Assembly: GCF_002154895.1 (NCBI RefSeq)
Contig: NZ_MUIZ01000003.1
Location: forward strand, 124,001 to 188,000
Source: Lactococcus petauri
Lineage (GTDB): Bacteria > Bacillota > Bacilli > Lactobacillales > Streptococcaceae
Direction: 5' to 3'
Length of the DNA: 64,000 bases
Shown one piece after another: positions 17,535 to 26,256 of this stretch. A program made the position numbers and the translations under genes. Under the pieces are notes generated by a model. That model did not search any database. It saw only the letters and a program-made list of their open reading frames with translations, and was not told the DNA's origin. Numbering within the stretch: position 1 is the stretch's first letter; each line of letters starts with the position of its first letter.

Positions 17535-18452
17535 CTAGTCCAAACGTACACGTGGATCAACAAATGCTGTAATAATATCGGTGATCAAAATCATCGCCAT
17601 CAACATTACGGCATAGACAACTGTAGTACCCATGATGACAGGGAAGTCCTTTGAAGGAATCGACTGTACAAACTGTTGACCGATCCCAGGAATCGAGAAA
17701 ATTGACTCGATGAGGACAGAACCTGTCAAGAGCCCGGCACTCATTGGGCCAATAAGTGTCAGCATTGGAATCAATGAGTTACGGATCGCATGTTTCCATA
17801 AGACTTCACGATCAGATAAACCTTTGGCACGTGCCAAGAGGATATAGTCTGATGAAAGCGACTCAATCATCTGTGCACGGACAAAACTCATGACCTGTGA
17901 CATTGGAGCAAAGGAGAGCGCAAGCGACGGTAAGATAGTCTGCGCAAACGTTCCCCAGCCTGATACTGGAAGAAGTTCCCAAGTGTAACCAAAGTAAAGG
18001 AGGAGTAAAGTACCCACGATGAAGGAAGGTACTGAGAAGAAGACTGTAGAAATGATACTCAAAAGTCCATCAACCCATGTATTTTTAAAGCGGGCAGCAA
18101 CAACACCAAAGAATGTTCCGACAACGACACCGATAATCAAGGCTTGGAAACCAAGTTGTGCTGAAACCGGAAGACGTTGTGCGATCATTGTGCTTACAGG
18201 TTGGTTGGCAAAGGTAAATGATGTACCGAAGTTACCTGTGAAAGCATTTTGGAGATAAATGAAGTACTGCACAATAAGAGGTTTATCTAAACCATATGCA
18301 ACATTTAGTTGTTGAATTTGCTCTGGGGTTAATTTGGGGTTATTAAAGGGTGTTCCTGGCATTACCTGCATCAGGAAGAAAGTCGCTGTAATAACCACAA
18401 ATAATGTTAAGAGCATCAATAAGATACGTTTTACAAGATATTTAGCTAACAT
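17535..18452 (-). CDS. oppB: oligopeptide ABC transporter permease OppB
   Basis: A permease of 305 residues with about six membrane helices and the EAA-type loop DYILLARAKGLSDREVLWKH. An in-frame ATG exists at 18476, but AAGGAA lies seven bases before the ATG at 18452, giving MLAKYLVKRI, the usual OppB start. It follows oppA after a hairpin that may reduce permease expression relative to the binding protein. Confidence 0.93.
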   Translation of the reverse strand: MLAKYLVKRILLMLLTLFVVITATFFLMQVMPGTPFNNPKLTPEQIQQLNVAYGLDKPLIVQYFIYLQNAFTGNFGTSFTFANQPVSTMIAQRLPVSAQLGFQALIIGVVVGTFFGVVAARFKNTWVDGLLSIISTVFFSVPSFIVGTLLLLYFGYTWELLPVSGWGTFAQTILPSLALSFAPMSQVMSFVRAQMIESLSSDYILLARAKGLSDREVLWKHAIRNSLIPMLTLIGPMSAGLLTGSVLIESIFSIPGIGQQFVQSIPSKDFPVIMGTTVVYAVMLMAMILITDIITAFVDPRVRLD

Positions 18453-18476
18453 ATAAAAATTCCTTAATAAAAACAC

Positions 18477-18508
18477 GAAAAGTAGGCCTCATAAGCCCTA
18501 CTTATTCG
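18477..18508 (-). terminator. intra-operon attenuator hairpin between oppA and oppB
   Basis: AAGTAGG and CCTACTT pair about the centre GCTTATGAGG on the minus strand, followed by TTCGTGTTTTT. Partial termination here would leave much more oppA than oppBCDF transcript, as expected for a binding protein. Confidence 0.6.
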
Positions 18509-18525
18509 TTTGATGTTAGTGCCTA

Positions 18526-20199
18526 CTATTTTTCGATGTAAACACCTTTGAGATCGTAAGACAAACCTGTTGAGTTGAATTGCAAACCTTTAAGGTGTGG
18601 GTTACGGAGCGCTGGTGTTGCACGGTAATACAATGGGTTGATGCTTGATTCATTAAAGAGTGCTGCTTCAGCATCTTTATATGCTGCATCACGTGCTTTG
18701 TCATCCAAGACTACTGGCAATGTTGATGCTTTTGTCCAAGCTGCTTGATATGCAGGATTTACAAATTTACCATCGTTATAACCTGAGCCATCTGCAAAGA
18801 GTTGCAAGAATGTTGATGGTTCAGCGTAGTCACCACCCCAGAGTGAAAGAACGATATCAAAGTTTTGGTTTTGTGAATCTTTCAAACGTTGTTGGAAAGG
18901 TACGATTTTTTGAGTAAGTGTCAAGCCTGGCAATGTTTTAGAAAGTGAAGCTTGCAAGAAGTCAGCGACTGATTTTGATACAGGTGCATCAGCATCGGTT
19001 GTGTACTGAATGTTCAGTGATGTCACACCAATTTCTTTCAGACCTTTTTCCCAAAGTTCTTTAGCTTTTGCAGCATCGAAGTTGTAATCTTGTTTTGCAA
19101 ATTCAGCAAAGTCTTTACCATCTGCTGTGACAGACATACCTGCTGGTGTGAATGTTTGTGCTACTGTACCCGCTGGAATGAATTGATCAACGATACTCTT
19201 ACGGTCAGTCGCAAGATTCAAAGCATCACGGATATTTTTATTTTGCAATGCTTTAGCAACTTCTGGGCTTGTTGTACCACCACCTGATTGGTTATATTGA
19301 AGGTAAGCTGTAGTTGCTTCTTTCAAGACAACAAGATCTTTACCATCATTGTAACCTTTATTGGCGTTGTATAAGTCCATCGTACCTAAGCTGGCTTGGT
19401 CCAATTTTCCTTGTTTGAAGAGTTGAACCGCTGTATTCGGGTTAGATTGAACAGTGTAATCAATTTCGTCTGATTTTACATTGTCTTTGTCATAGTAATC
19501 TGGGTTTTTCACAAGAGAATAACTGTTGTTTGTCCCTGTCCAACCAGCATCTTTTTTGAAGATGAATGGTCCAGAGTAAACGACTTTATCAGATGAAGTT
19601 CCATATTGTTTACCAAATTCTTCAACAGCTGATTTGTTTACAGGGTAGTAAACGCTGTTTGCCAAGAGGAATTTAAAGTATGGTGTTGGTTGTGTCAAAG
19701 TAATCACCAACTCGTGGTCGCCATTAGCTTTTACACCCAACTGATTGAGGTCTTTAATCTTACCTGTGTTAATTTCATTGGCGTTCTTGATGTTACCAAG
19801 CAAGTAAGCGTACTGTGAACCTGTTGCAGGGTTTACAGCACGTTGCCATGAATAAAGGAAGTCTTTTGCTGTCAATTCATCGCCGTTTGACCATTTCAAG
19901 TCATCACGCAAAGTGATGGTATATGTTAAGCCATCATCAGAGACTTTAATATCTGATGCCATCGCGTTTTGCGCCACACCCTTATCATCTACACGTGTCA
20001 ATCCTTCTTGGGTATTCCCGATGAAGAGGTTTGAGTAAGTGTCTGTAGCCAAGCCCGAATCCAATGTAGCAATATTTGTCGGAACGGAAAGTTGTGGGTT
20101 AGCTGTCTTAGAGCCACCTCCGCCATTTCCACATGCTGCCAAGAGCCCGACCGAAGCCAGGGCAAGTGTTCCTAATGATACTTTTTTCCAATTATCCAT
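18526..20199 (-). CDS. oppA: oligopeptide-binding lipoprotein OppA
   Basis: A 557-residue solute-binding lipoprotein (SBP_bac_5 family), first gene of the opp operon. The signal peptide ends in the lipobox LLAAC (Cys23) followed by a Gly/Ser linker. Family features include LRDDLKWSNGDELTAKDFLYSW (~98-119) and the C-terminal STGLSYDLKGVYIEK. The order A-B-C-D-F differs from the oppDFBCA-pepO operon of dairy L. lactis and resembles the streptococcal ami or lactococcal opt layout. The promoter and CodY-like boxes lie directly upstream. Confidence 0.95.
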   Translation of the reverse strand: MDNWKKVSLGTLALASVGLLAACGNGGGGSKTANPQLSVPTNIATLDSGLATDTYSNLFIGNTQEGLTRVDDKGVAQNAMASDIKVSDDGLTYTITLRDDLKWSNGDELTAKDFLYSWQRAVNPATGSQYAYLLGNIKNANEINTGKIKDLNQLGVKANGDHELVITLTQPTPYFKFLLANSVYYPVNKSAVEEFGKQYGTSSDKVVYSGPFIFKKDAGWTGTNNSYSLVKNPDYYDKDNVKSDEIDYTVQSNPNTAVQLFKQGKLDQASLGTMDLYNANKGYNDGKDLVVLKEATTAYLQYNQSGGGTTSPEVAKALQNKNIRDALNLATDRKSIVDQFIPAGTVAQTFTPAGMSVTADGKDFAEFAKQDYNFDAAKAKELWEKGLKEIGVTSLNIQYTTDADAPVSKSVADFLQASLSKTLPGLTLTQKIVPFQQRLKDSQNQNFDIVLSLWGGDYAEPSTFLQLFADGSGYNDGKFVNPAYQAAWTKASTLPVVLDDKARDAAYKDAEAALFNESSINPLYYRATPALRNPHLKGLQFNSTGLSYDLKGVYIEK

Positions 20200-20248
20200 G
20201 TAACATCCTCTTTCTGTTTGACTTATCCGACAATTTGCATTTGTTTAT

Positions 20249-20263
20249 TATTGTCTGAAAATT
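20249..20263 (-). promoter_or_regulatory. CodY box downstream of the opp promoter
   Basis: AATTTTCAGACAATA matches the lactococcal CodY consensus AATTTTCWGAAAATT at 13 of 15 positions. It lies just past the -10, a position that would block transcription when branched-chain amino acids are plentiful. Confidence 0.7.
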
Positions 20264-20276
20264 TATTATGTTCTCT

Positions 20277-20305
20277 ATTATACTTAATTCAATCTGAATT
20301 GTAAA
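20277..20305 (-). promoter_or_regulatory. opp operon promoter
   Basis: TTTACA (20305-20300), a 17-base spacer and TATAAT (20282-20277) on the minus strand, about 78 bases upstream of the oppA start. Confidence 0.75.
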
Positions 20306-20367
20306 GACTTTTCTACATATTTTTTCTAAATTTTTGCCATTTAATTTTTTTATACGTCATTTCCGAA

Positions 20368-20382
20368 CATTATCTGACAATT
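20368..20382 (-). promoter_or_regulatory. second, weaker CodY-like box
   Basis: AATTGTCAGATAATG has three mismatches to the CodY consensus and lies about 65 bases upstream of the opp -35. Two boxes flanking the promoter could cooperate. Confidence 0.45.
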
Positions 20383-20421
20383 TCACAATATAATTTTGCT
20401 CTTAGCACAATACTTCTTTAG

Positions 20422-20456
20422 AAAAAGAAAAAAAGCGAGGCTAATCCTCCTCGCGT
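20422..20456 (-). terminator. distal terminator after murF
   Basis: GCGAGG and CCTCGC form a stem; on the minus strand it is followed by a long T-rich run (TTTTTTTCTTTTTC). Confidence 0.65.
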
Positions 20457-20500
20457 ATTATCATTCTATTCTGCTAATGCAGAAAGAATGATAATAAAAA
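20453..20500. repeat. dispersed palindromic repeat, copy A
   Basis: A near-perfect 48-bp palindrome with arms TATTATCATTCT/AGAATGATAATA and core TCTGC.TAA.GCAGA, starting GCG and ending AAAAA. The same element recurs at 22297-22412 and 38380-38495. It lies 13 bases past the murF stop. Confidence 0.85.
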
Positions 20501-20501
20501 A

Positions 20502-20517
20502 GCACTTGCGTGCTTAG
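20502..20517 (-). terminator. murF terminator
   Basis: On the minus strand AGCAC-GCAA-GTGCT overlaps the murF stop codon and runs into TTTTTTATT. Confidence 0.65.
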
Positions 20518-21845
20518 TTTTGTAACTCTTCAACGATTGTTCCTAATTTCATGCTGTTAGATCCTTTGAGTAAAAGTTGATCTTGAGGTTGAAGCGTGTT
20601 TTGGAGCGTCTCCGTCAATTGGTTAAGGTCGGTAAAGTACGATACTTTATCTTCTGGTAATTCTGCTAGCAAATATTTCATCAAGTCACCATAGAGGTAA
20701 ACGTGATCCATTTTCGAGAAATCAATTGCTGCGGCAATTCCTGCGTGAAGTTCTGGAGCTTGATCACCTAGTTCGAGCATATCAGCAAGAACAGTGAGTT
20801 TCCGTCCACTTTCATTTTTAGGTATGGCTTGGAAGGTTTCCAAGATAAGCTTCATGGCCGTTGGATTAGCATTGTAAACATCACTAAGAATATCTGCGCC
20901 ATTACTTGCCTTCTTCCACTCTGTACGGTTACGTGTCAAGGCAACATGAGACAGGGCGTGCTTGATTTTGGTCTCATCAATGTCAAGCAGCTTACCCACA
21001 TAAGCCGCAAGCATTGCGTTAGTTGCATTAAATTTACCCGGCACTGGAATTGTAATTTCTTCGTCTAAGAAGTTTGTTGTGAAACTGAGTTGATCCTTGT
21101 GTTCGATAAGCTGTGTGACAAAAATATCCTCATCTGGTCCAAAACGGGTAATTTTTGTGTCTGCTGGTAAATACTTATTAATAATCTTATCTGCAGGCAC
21201 AATAAGTTCACCATCTGGGCGCAAGCCCGCTTTAATTCCAAGCTTTCCTTCAGCAATTTTATCGCGTGTACCGAAAAATTCCAAATGTGATTCACCAATA
21301 AGCGTAACAAGAGCAATTTTAGGCTTGGCTATTTTAGATAGAAGGTCAATATCCCCCAGACGATCCATGCCCATCTCCAACACGATTTTTTCAGTGTCAT
21401 CAGGCATATGAAGAACGGTATAAGGCATTCCAATTTCGTTATTATAATTGCCTTGTGTCTTATAGGTCTTATATTTTTCCGAAAGTACAGCCTGAATCAT
21501 ATCTTTGGTTGTGGTTTTCCCGTTTGATCCCGTCACAGCGATAACTTCTACTGCTGTTTTTTCTAGATAATACTGGGCTAATTTTTGGAAAGCCTCTAGA
21601 CAATCCTCAACACGTAAATGGGGTTGGGCAACTTCTTGTTCAGCGAATGTCGCAAGAGCACCTTGTGCAAAGGCTGTGTCAATAAATGCGTGACCATCTC
21701 TTGCACCTTTAAGTGGCAAGAAAAGATCACCTTCTTGGATTTTGCGGCTGTCAAACTCAATATTATGAATTTCTGTATCTGCCAGTTCTGACCAATTATT
21801 TGTTGCGCCGACAATGCGGGCTATTTCGTGTAGTGTTAGTTTCAT
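20514..21845 (-). CDS. murF: UDP-N-acetylmuramoyl-tripeptide--D-alanyl-D-alanine ligase
   Basis: A 443-residue cytosolic Mur ligase that adds D-Ala-D-Ala to the peptidoglycan precursor. The ATP-binding motif is VTGSNGKTTTKDM (~106-118); NNEIGMPYTVL and the central EMGMDRLGDI are MurF-specific. The C-terminal domain contains LADMLELGD. ddl, which makes its dipeptide substrate, lies about 600 bases upstream on the same strand, with a small repressor gene between. Confidence 0.95.
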   Translation of the reverse strand: MKLTLHEIARIVGATNNWSELADTEIHNIEFDSRKIQEGDLFLPLKGARDGHAFIDTAFAQGALATFAEQEVAQPHLRVEDCLEAFQKLAQYYLEKTAVEVIAVTGSNGKTTTKDMIQAVLSEKYKTYKTQGNYNNEIGMPYTVLHMPDDTEKIVLEMGMDRLGDIDLLSKIAKPKIALVTLIGESHLEFFGTRDKIAEGKLGIKAGLRPDGELIVPADKIINKYLPADTKITRFGPDEDIFVTQLIEHKDQLSFTTNFLDEEITIPVPGKFNATNAMLAAYVGKLLDIDETKIKHALSHVALTRNRTEWKKASNGADILSDVYNANPTAMKLILETFQAIPKNESGRKLTVLADMLELGDQAPELHAGIAAAIDFSKMDHVYLYGDLMKYLLAELPEDKVSYFTDLNQLTETLQNTLQPQDQLLLKGSNSMKLGTIVEELQN

Positions 21846-21950
21846 GATGAGTTTATTATATCAAAAGTCCTTTCATAACGCACCGATTCGCCATGAAAAT
21901 ACAGCGTACGGTTGTCAACGGTAGCCTTATAACCTTCTATTCAAAAACAA

Positions 21951-22217
21951 TTACTTTTTAATAATCATTTTTATGGCTTGACTTATTTTCTTCTCACGTT
22001 CTTTTTCATCGTCACCTTCTAATAGTAGAAGGCAGTTTTGTAAATTTTCAGCTACAATGAGACCGATCAAACTGTCTAAACTTGAACGCACTGCTTTAAG
22101 TTGTGTCACTACAGCATCACAATCTTTTTCTTCTTCTAGCATGCGCAACACGCCTTGCAGTTGACCATCAGCTCTTTTCAATCTATTTTTGGTCTTGCTG
22201 TCGTAAATTGTTCCCAT
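21951..22217 (-). CDS. CsoR/FrmR-family repressor with CstR-like Cys-Asn-Cys pattern
   Basis: An 88-residue all-helical DNA-binding repressor (DUF156). The helix opening NRLKRADGQLQGVLRMLEE is diagnostic. Cys33 and the C-terminal Cys of ENLQNC correspond to the two sensor cysteines. The His that copper-sensing CsoR carries before the second Cys is replaced by Asn, as in persulfide-sensing CstR. No copper exporter, sulfurtransferase or other classical target lies beside it, so the regulon is unknown. A possible role in sulfur stress is an inference from the residue pattern. Confidence 0.8.
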   Translation of the reverse strand: MGTIYDSKTKNRLKRADGQLQGVLRMLEEEKDCDAVVTQLKAVRSSLDSLIGLIVAENLQNCLLLLEGDDEKEREKKISQAIKMIIKK

Positions 22218-22296
22218 GTGTATCTCCTCTTTCCTCTCATTATATAGGGCGCCTCATAATTTGTCAAAAAGAGTGTGCTCAGCCCATACACTTCTT

Positions 22297-22412
22297 GCGT
22301 ATTATCATTCTAATCTGCTAAAGCAGAAAGAATAGCTAAGGGTTCACCACTCGCTTCGCTCCTTGCGTATTATCATTCTATTCTGCTAAAGCAGAAAGAA
22401 TGATAATAAAAA
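22297..22412. repeat. dispersed palindromic repeat, copies B1 and B2
   Basis: B1 (22297-22333) has lost its right outer arm; B2 (22365-22412) is complete. They are joined by a linker containing CTCGCTTCGCTCCTTGCG. The array ends 32 bases past the ddl stop. Confidence 0.85.
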
Positions 22413-22440
22413 CTTCAAGTTCGTGGCCTGAAGTTGTTCT
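22408..22440 (-). terminator. ddl terminator
   Basis: AACTTCA and TTGAAGTT pair on the minus strand, followed by TTTTATTATC, which enters repeat copy B2. Confidence 0.65.
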
Positions 22441-22444
22441 ATTT

Positions 22445-23494
22445 TTATAAGAGATGACTTTCACGAATTTCGAAGGCTTCTTGAGCCAGGGAAACAAGTT
22501 CTTCAATCAACTCACTGTATGATAGTCCCATATTTTCCCAGAGCAATGGGTACATTGACCATTGTGTGAATCCTGGAATGGCATTAATTTCATTGAGATA
22601 GATATCTCCTTGTTCATCATAGAAAAAGTCACAACGTGAGAGTCCAGCACCATTCATTGCTTGATAAGCTTTCTCTGCATAGTTACGCATTTTCTGTGCG
22701 ACTTCTGCTGGAATATCTGCTGGAATGGCCATTTCGATTTTATTATCGATGTATTTTGAACGGTAGTCATAAAAATCAACGTCTTTAACGACTTCGCCAG
22801 GCAGTGTTGAACGCACTTTGCCCCCATTTCCTAAAACAGCACATTCGATTTCTCGTGCATTAACCCCTTGTTCAATCACCACACGATTATCATATTTATA
22901 AGCTTCTGCAAGACCTGCTTCTAGCTCTTCTAAGCTGCTGACTTTAGAAATGCCAACGCTTGAACCCATATTGGCCGGTTTGACAAAAACAGGGAAAGTC
23001 AGTTTCTCTTGAACTTCTGCATGAATTTTTTCTTGATTTTCATCAGCATATGCCGCAACATAAGGAACTTGCGGTACACCTACAGCACTAAATACATGCT
23101 TAGCTAAAAGTTTATCCATTGTACTGCTGGCCGATAAAATATTGGGACCAACATAAGCTAGGCGCATAATTTCTAAGAAGCCTTGAATTGAGCCATCTTC
23201 GCCCATTGGCCCATGTAAAACAGGGAAAACCACTGCATCTTTTTCATAAATATCCGATGGTGCAACTTTTTGTTCTGGCTTGACCGTCTCATTGGTCATT
23301 AATTTTTCATTTTCTGCGGGTGTTTCAGTGAATTCTTGTGTTTTGATAAAATCACCAGCTTGACTGATAAAGTAAGTCTTCACTCTAAACTTGTCATAGT
23401 TTACTGCACGCATTACGCTTTCAGCTGAAAGAACGGAAACTTCTCGTTCTGCACTTCGACCACCATATAATAAAATCAATGTTTCTTTTGACAT
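22445..23494 (-). CDS. ddl: D-alanine--D-alanine ligase
   Basis: A 349-residue ATP-grasp ligase supplying D-Ala-D-Ala. The N-terminal [17 protein letters not shown] is the family signature; [16 protein letters not shown] and the C-terminal [18 protein letters not shown] supply ATP and Mg ligands. The SVGISK...N pattern with the Tyr/Phe region places it in the ordinary D-Ala-D-Ala type. The start at 23494 follows GGAGAAAATT; the longer frame begins with a GTG that is part of this ribosome-binding region. It directly follows recR. Confidence 0.95.
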   Translation of the reverse strand: MSKETLILLYGGRSAEREVSVLSAESVMRAVNYDKFRVKTYFISQAGDFIKTQEFTETPAENEKLMTNETVKPEQKVAPSDIYEKDAVVFPVLHGPMGEDGSIQGFLEIMRLAYVGPNILSASSTMDKLLAKHVFSAVGVPQVPYVAAYADENQEKIHAEVQEKLTFPVFVKPANMGSSVGISKVSSLEELEAGLAEAYKYDNRVVIEQGVNAREIECAVLGNGGKVRSTLPGEVVKDVDFYDYRSKYIDNKIEMAIPADIPAEVAQKMRNYAEKAYQAMNGAGLSRCDFFYDEQGDIYLNEINAIPGFTQWSMYPLLWENMGLSYSELIEELVSLAQEAFEIRESHLL

Positions 23495-23506
23495 AATTTT
23501 CTCCAC

Positions 23507-24109
23507 TTAAATTTCCATACGATTTTCAACTGCTTTGGATAGGGTAACTTCATCCGCATACTCAATATCTGAGCCAACTGCAAGGCCACGCGCTAAGCGG
23601 GTCACTTTGATTCCGGCGGGTTTAATCATCCGTGAAAGATACATCGCCGTTGCTTCACCATCAGATGTTGCATTTGTCGCGAGAATAACTTCTTCTACTT
23701 CGCTGTCTCCCATGAGACGAGTTAAGAGACTTTTCACGTTAATTTCGTCCGGTCCGATACCATTCATTGGACTAATCGTTCCGTGCAAAACATGATACAG
23801 CCCTCTGTATTCGCGGATTTTCTCCATTGCTAAGACATCTTTACTTTCCTCTACAACCAATATGGTTGTGCGATCACGCAGAGGGTCTTCACAGATAGCA
23901 CAGGGATCACTCTCTGTCAGATTACCGCAAACCGAGCAAAAACGTAAATCACGTTTTGCCGAAATAAGGTTTCGGGCAAATTCATTAACATCTTGATCAT
24001 CCATACCAATCGTGTGAAAGGCTAGACGTGTTGCTGTTTTTTGCCCGATACCGGGCAGTTTGCTAAAGCTTTCTATAAGTTTAGCGATTGGTTCAGGATA
24101 ATAGACCAT
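23507..24109 (-). CDS. recR: recombination protein RecR
   Basis: A 200-residue recombinational repair protein acting with RecF/RecO. It has an N-terminal helix-hairpin-helix [14 protein letters not shown] (~18-31), a four-Cys zinc finger (CSVCGN...CAICED, ~58-75) and a Toprim domain (VEESKD, then [13 protein letters not shown]). The length is standard. It is cotranscribed with ddl, the gene order seen in streptococci and lactococci. Confidence 0.97.
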   Translation of the reverse strand: MVYYPEPIAKLIESFSKLPGIGQKTATRLAFHTIGMDDQDVNEFARNLISAKRDLRFCSVCGNLTESDPCAICEDPLRDRTTILVVEESKDVLAMEKIREYRGLYHVLHGTISPMNGIGPDEINVKSLLTRLMGDSEVEEVILATNATSDGEATAMYLSRMIKPAGIKVTRLARGLAVGSDIEYADEVTLSKAVENRMEI

Positions 24110-24326
24110 GTGTTCCTTTCTTCTTTCTGTGTGATAAAGTCATAACTATTATACCACACCTTTCGCTCAGAGAATTATCCTCATATTCTGTGGAACTATT
24201 CTACTCTGCGAATGTGAGATATTGTGTATTATACCATAACTTAAATTTCTGTACATTTAAGCCTAATGTGCTTTCAAAGAGCAACAATGACTCTCAAGGC
24301 AGCAGCAGCTTGTCCTTTTTTTTGTT

Positions 24327-24375
24327 ATAATAAATTTCAACCTGATAATGATTTACTGAAAGAGGACTTTCCGAT
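24327..24375 (+). promoter_or_regulatory. promoter and RBS of the alpha/beta hydrolase
   Basis: An extended -10 (TGT-TATAAT, around 24324-24332) is followed by an AGAGGA ribosome-binding site nine bases before the ATG at 24376. There is no clear -35. Confidence 0.45.
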
Positions 24376-25293
24376 ATGGTTGAACAATACACCCTACAAT
24401 CTAGCGATGAGCAAACTGAGCTACATCTGCTTTACTGGCCGCTGGAACATCCAAAGGCGGTAATCCAACTCATTCATGGCATGGCAGAAAACATTGAACG
24501 CTACCATGCTTTTGCCCTCTACCTCAATAGTTTGGGGTTCGCAGTGGTCGGTCATGACCACTTAGGACACGGGCATTCTGTACAGCAGAAAGAGCCCCTT
24601 TACGGTTACTTTGGTACCGCTGGTCCCCAGAATGTCATCTCTGATATTTACAAAGTCAAAACTTGGGCAAAGAAAAAGCTCCCCACACTGCCTTATTTCA
24701 TGATGGGACACAGTATGGGTTCTTTTGCTTTGCGTAACGTTCTGCAAGATTATCCTGTTGATATTCAGGGGGTGATATTTATGGGAACGGGGACAAGTCC
24801 TCTCCATTTGAATTTCTTCCTGCCCTTCATTAAGAAAATAAGTCAAAAAAAACCAAAAGTTGTCGCTCCTTTGATAGATAAGCTTGCTTTTGGTAGCTAT
24901 AGCAAAAAATTCCCTGAAAAAGGGAATTTTAACTGGCTTTCGAAAAATCAAAGTAATGTCTCTTCCTATGAAAATGACCCTCTACTTGGCTTTACGTTTA
25001 CACGTAATGGTTTTGCGACACTTTTCTCACTAGTCCATAGAGCCAATCAAAAAAACTGGATGTATAATATGCCCGCGGACTTGCCAATTCTAATTATCAG
25101 CGGTGCTGCTGATCCAGTCGGCGACTGGGGCAAAGGACCGCAAAAAGTTTATCAGAAACTCCAAAAAGCAGGATTTAAACACCTCAAACTCCAGCTTTTT
25201 CCTGAATTACGTCATGAGATTCTCTTTGAGACAGAATATGAAGAGGTCTATCACACTATTGGCGATTGGTTAATGCGACATCTCCCACAATAG
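24376..25293 (+). CDS. alpha/beta hydrolase, lysophospholipase/monoacylglycerol lipase type
   Basis: A 305-residue serine hydrolase with no signal peptide. The oxyanion motif is IHGMAEN (~35), the Asp-rich strand is GHDHLGHG, and the nucleophile elbow is GHSMG (~113). A late Asp (GAADPVGD) and His (ELRHEIL) complete a plausible triad. This is the Hydrolase_4 (monoacylglycerol lipase-like) family, so lipid ester hydrolysis is likely. Its last 38 bases overlap the 3' end of the convergent LysR gene. Confidence 0.85.
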   Translation: MVEQYTLQSSDEQTELHLLYWPLEHPKAVIQLIHGMAENIERYHAFALYLNSLGFAVVGHDHLGHGHSVQQKEPLYGYFGTAGPQNVISDIYKVKTWAKKKLPTLPYFMMGHSMGSFALRNVLQDYPVDIQGVIFMGTGTSPLHLNFFLPFIKKISQKKPKVVAPLIDKLAFGSYSKKFPEKGNFNWLSKNQSNVSSYENDPLLGFTFTRNGFATLFSLVHRANQKNWMYNMPADLPILIISGAADPVGDWGKGPQKVYQKLQKAGFKHLKLQLFPELRHEILFETEYEEVYHTIGDWLMRHLPQ

Positions 25294-26098
25294 ATTCTCT
25301 GATATGCTGCACAATTTCTAGCATAAGAGGGTCTTTTTCTTCTGCATAAGTAATGCTGGTAAAGCTCCGCTGATATTTGTTGCCTAAACTTTGATAAGGC
25401 ATTCCTTCTGAAATAAAGCGTTTTGAAATTAAAGACACACCTAAGCCAGCTTGAATATGGGCAATAATCATGTCATTATTGTTCATTCTTACCAAGTAAC
25501 GTGGTTTAAAGCTTTCTTCTTGGAGATATTTCTTGATGTAATGCCCTACACCTGAACCAATTTCTCTTGTAAAAAAAGTTTCGCTCTCTAGGTTACCGGC
25601 AAGAACTAATTCATCTTTAAACAGTGGAAAGGCTTCTACCTGCTCACTTGCCAAAGGTTTTTCGATAATGCCAAAATGCAAATCATGATTTTCAACCTTA
25701 TTAAAAACTTTTTCTGAATCATACATAGATATTTTTAAATCAATCTGATCTAAGTAAGGAACAAGTTTAGGGTATAGCAAAGGCATAATTCCGATGGCTG
25801 CACTCTGTGATATCCCAATTTTAAAAGGTTTCTTGGCAAGTGTCGTCTGATTGAGTTCAGATTGTAAGTTTTCCCAGTCTTGAACATACTGGACTGCTTT
25901 CTTATACAGCAATTTTGCTGCTTCCGTAGGAATGACTTCGCGGTTCTTTCCGCGAATGAAAAGCGAATTGCCCACTTCTTCTTCTAATTTCTTTATCCTG
26001 ACCGTCACTGTGGGTTGGGAAATAAACAAGTACTGCCCTGCTTTGGTAAAACTCCGCGTTTCATATATGGCGATGAAGGTTTCAAACAGTGAAAACAT
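25256..26098 (-). CDS. LysR-family transcriptional regulator
   Basis: A 280-residue regulator with an N-terminal winged helix (TRSFTKAGQYLFISQPTVTVRIKKLEEEVG) and a type 2 periplasmic-binding-like effector domain (~90-280). It is divergently transcribed from a TDT-family transporter 158 bases away, which is the usual placement for a LysR protein and its target. The effector is probably the transported organic acid or sulfite-like anion. Its 3' end overlaps the convergent hydrolase gene. Confidence 0.88.
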   Translation of the reverse strand: MFSLFETFIAIYETRSFTKAGQYLFISQPTVTVRIKKLEEEVGNSLFIRGKNREVIPTEAAKLLYKKAVQYVQDWENLQSELNQTTLAKKPFKIGISQSAAIGIMPLLYPKLVPYLDQIDLKISMYDSEKVFNKVENHDLHFGIIEKPLASEQVEAFPLFKDELVLAGNLESETFFTREIGSGVGHYIKKYLQEESFKPRYLVRMNNNDMIIAHIQAGLGVSLISKRFISEGMPYQSLGNKYQRSFTSITYAEEKDPLMLEIVQHIRESIVGDVALTNRQ

Positions 26099-26256
26099 TA
26101 TATCTCCTTTATTTTTTTATTACTTTTTTCTATTACTATAATTACAATAATTCATTTTACAAATTAAATCAAGTGTTTTATACTTAAAGCAGTGCTTGAA
26201 CTGTTAGTTTCACTAAAGTTCATACTCAATAATCATGTAAATACTAGGAGTTCTCG

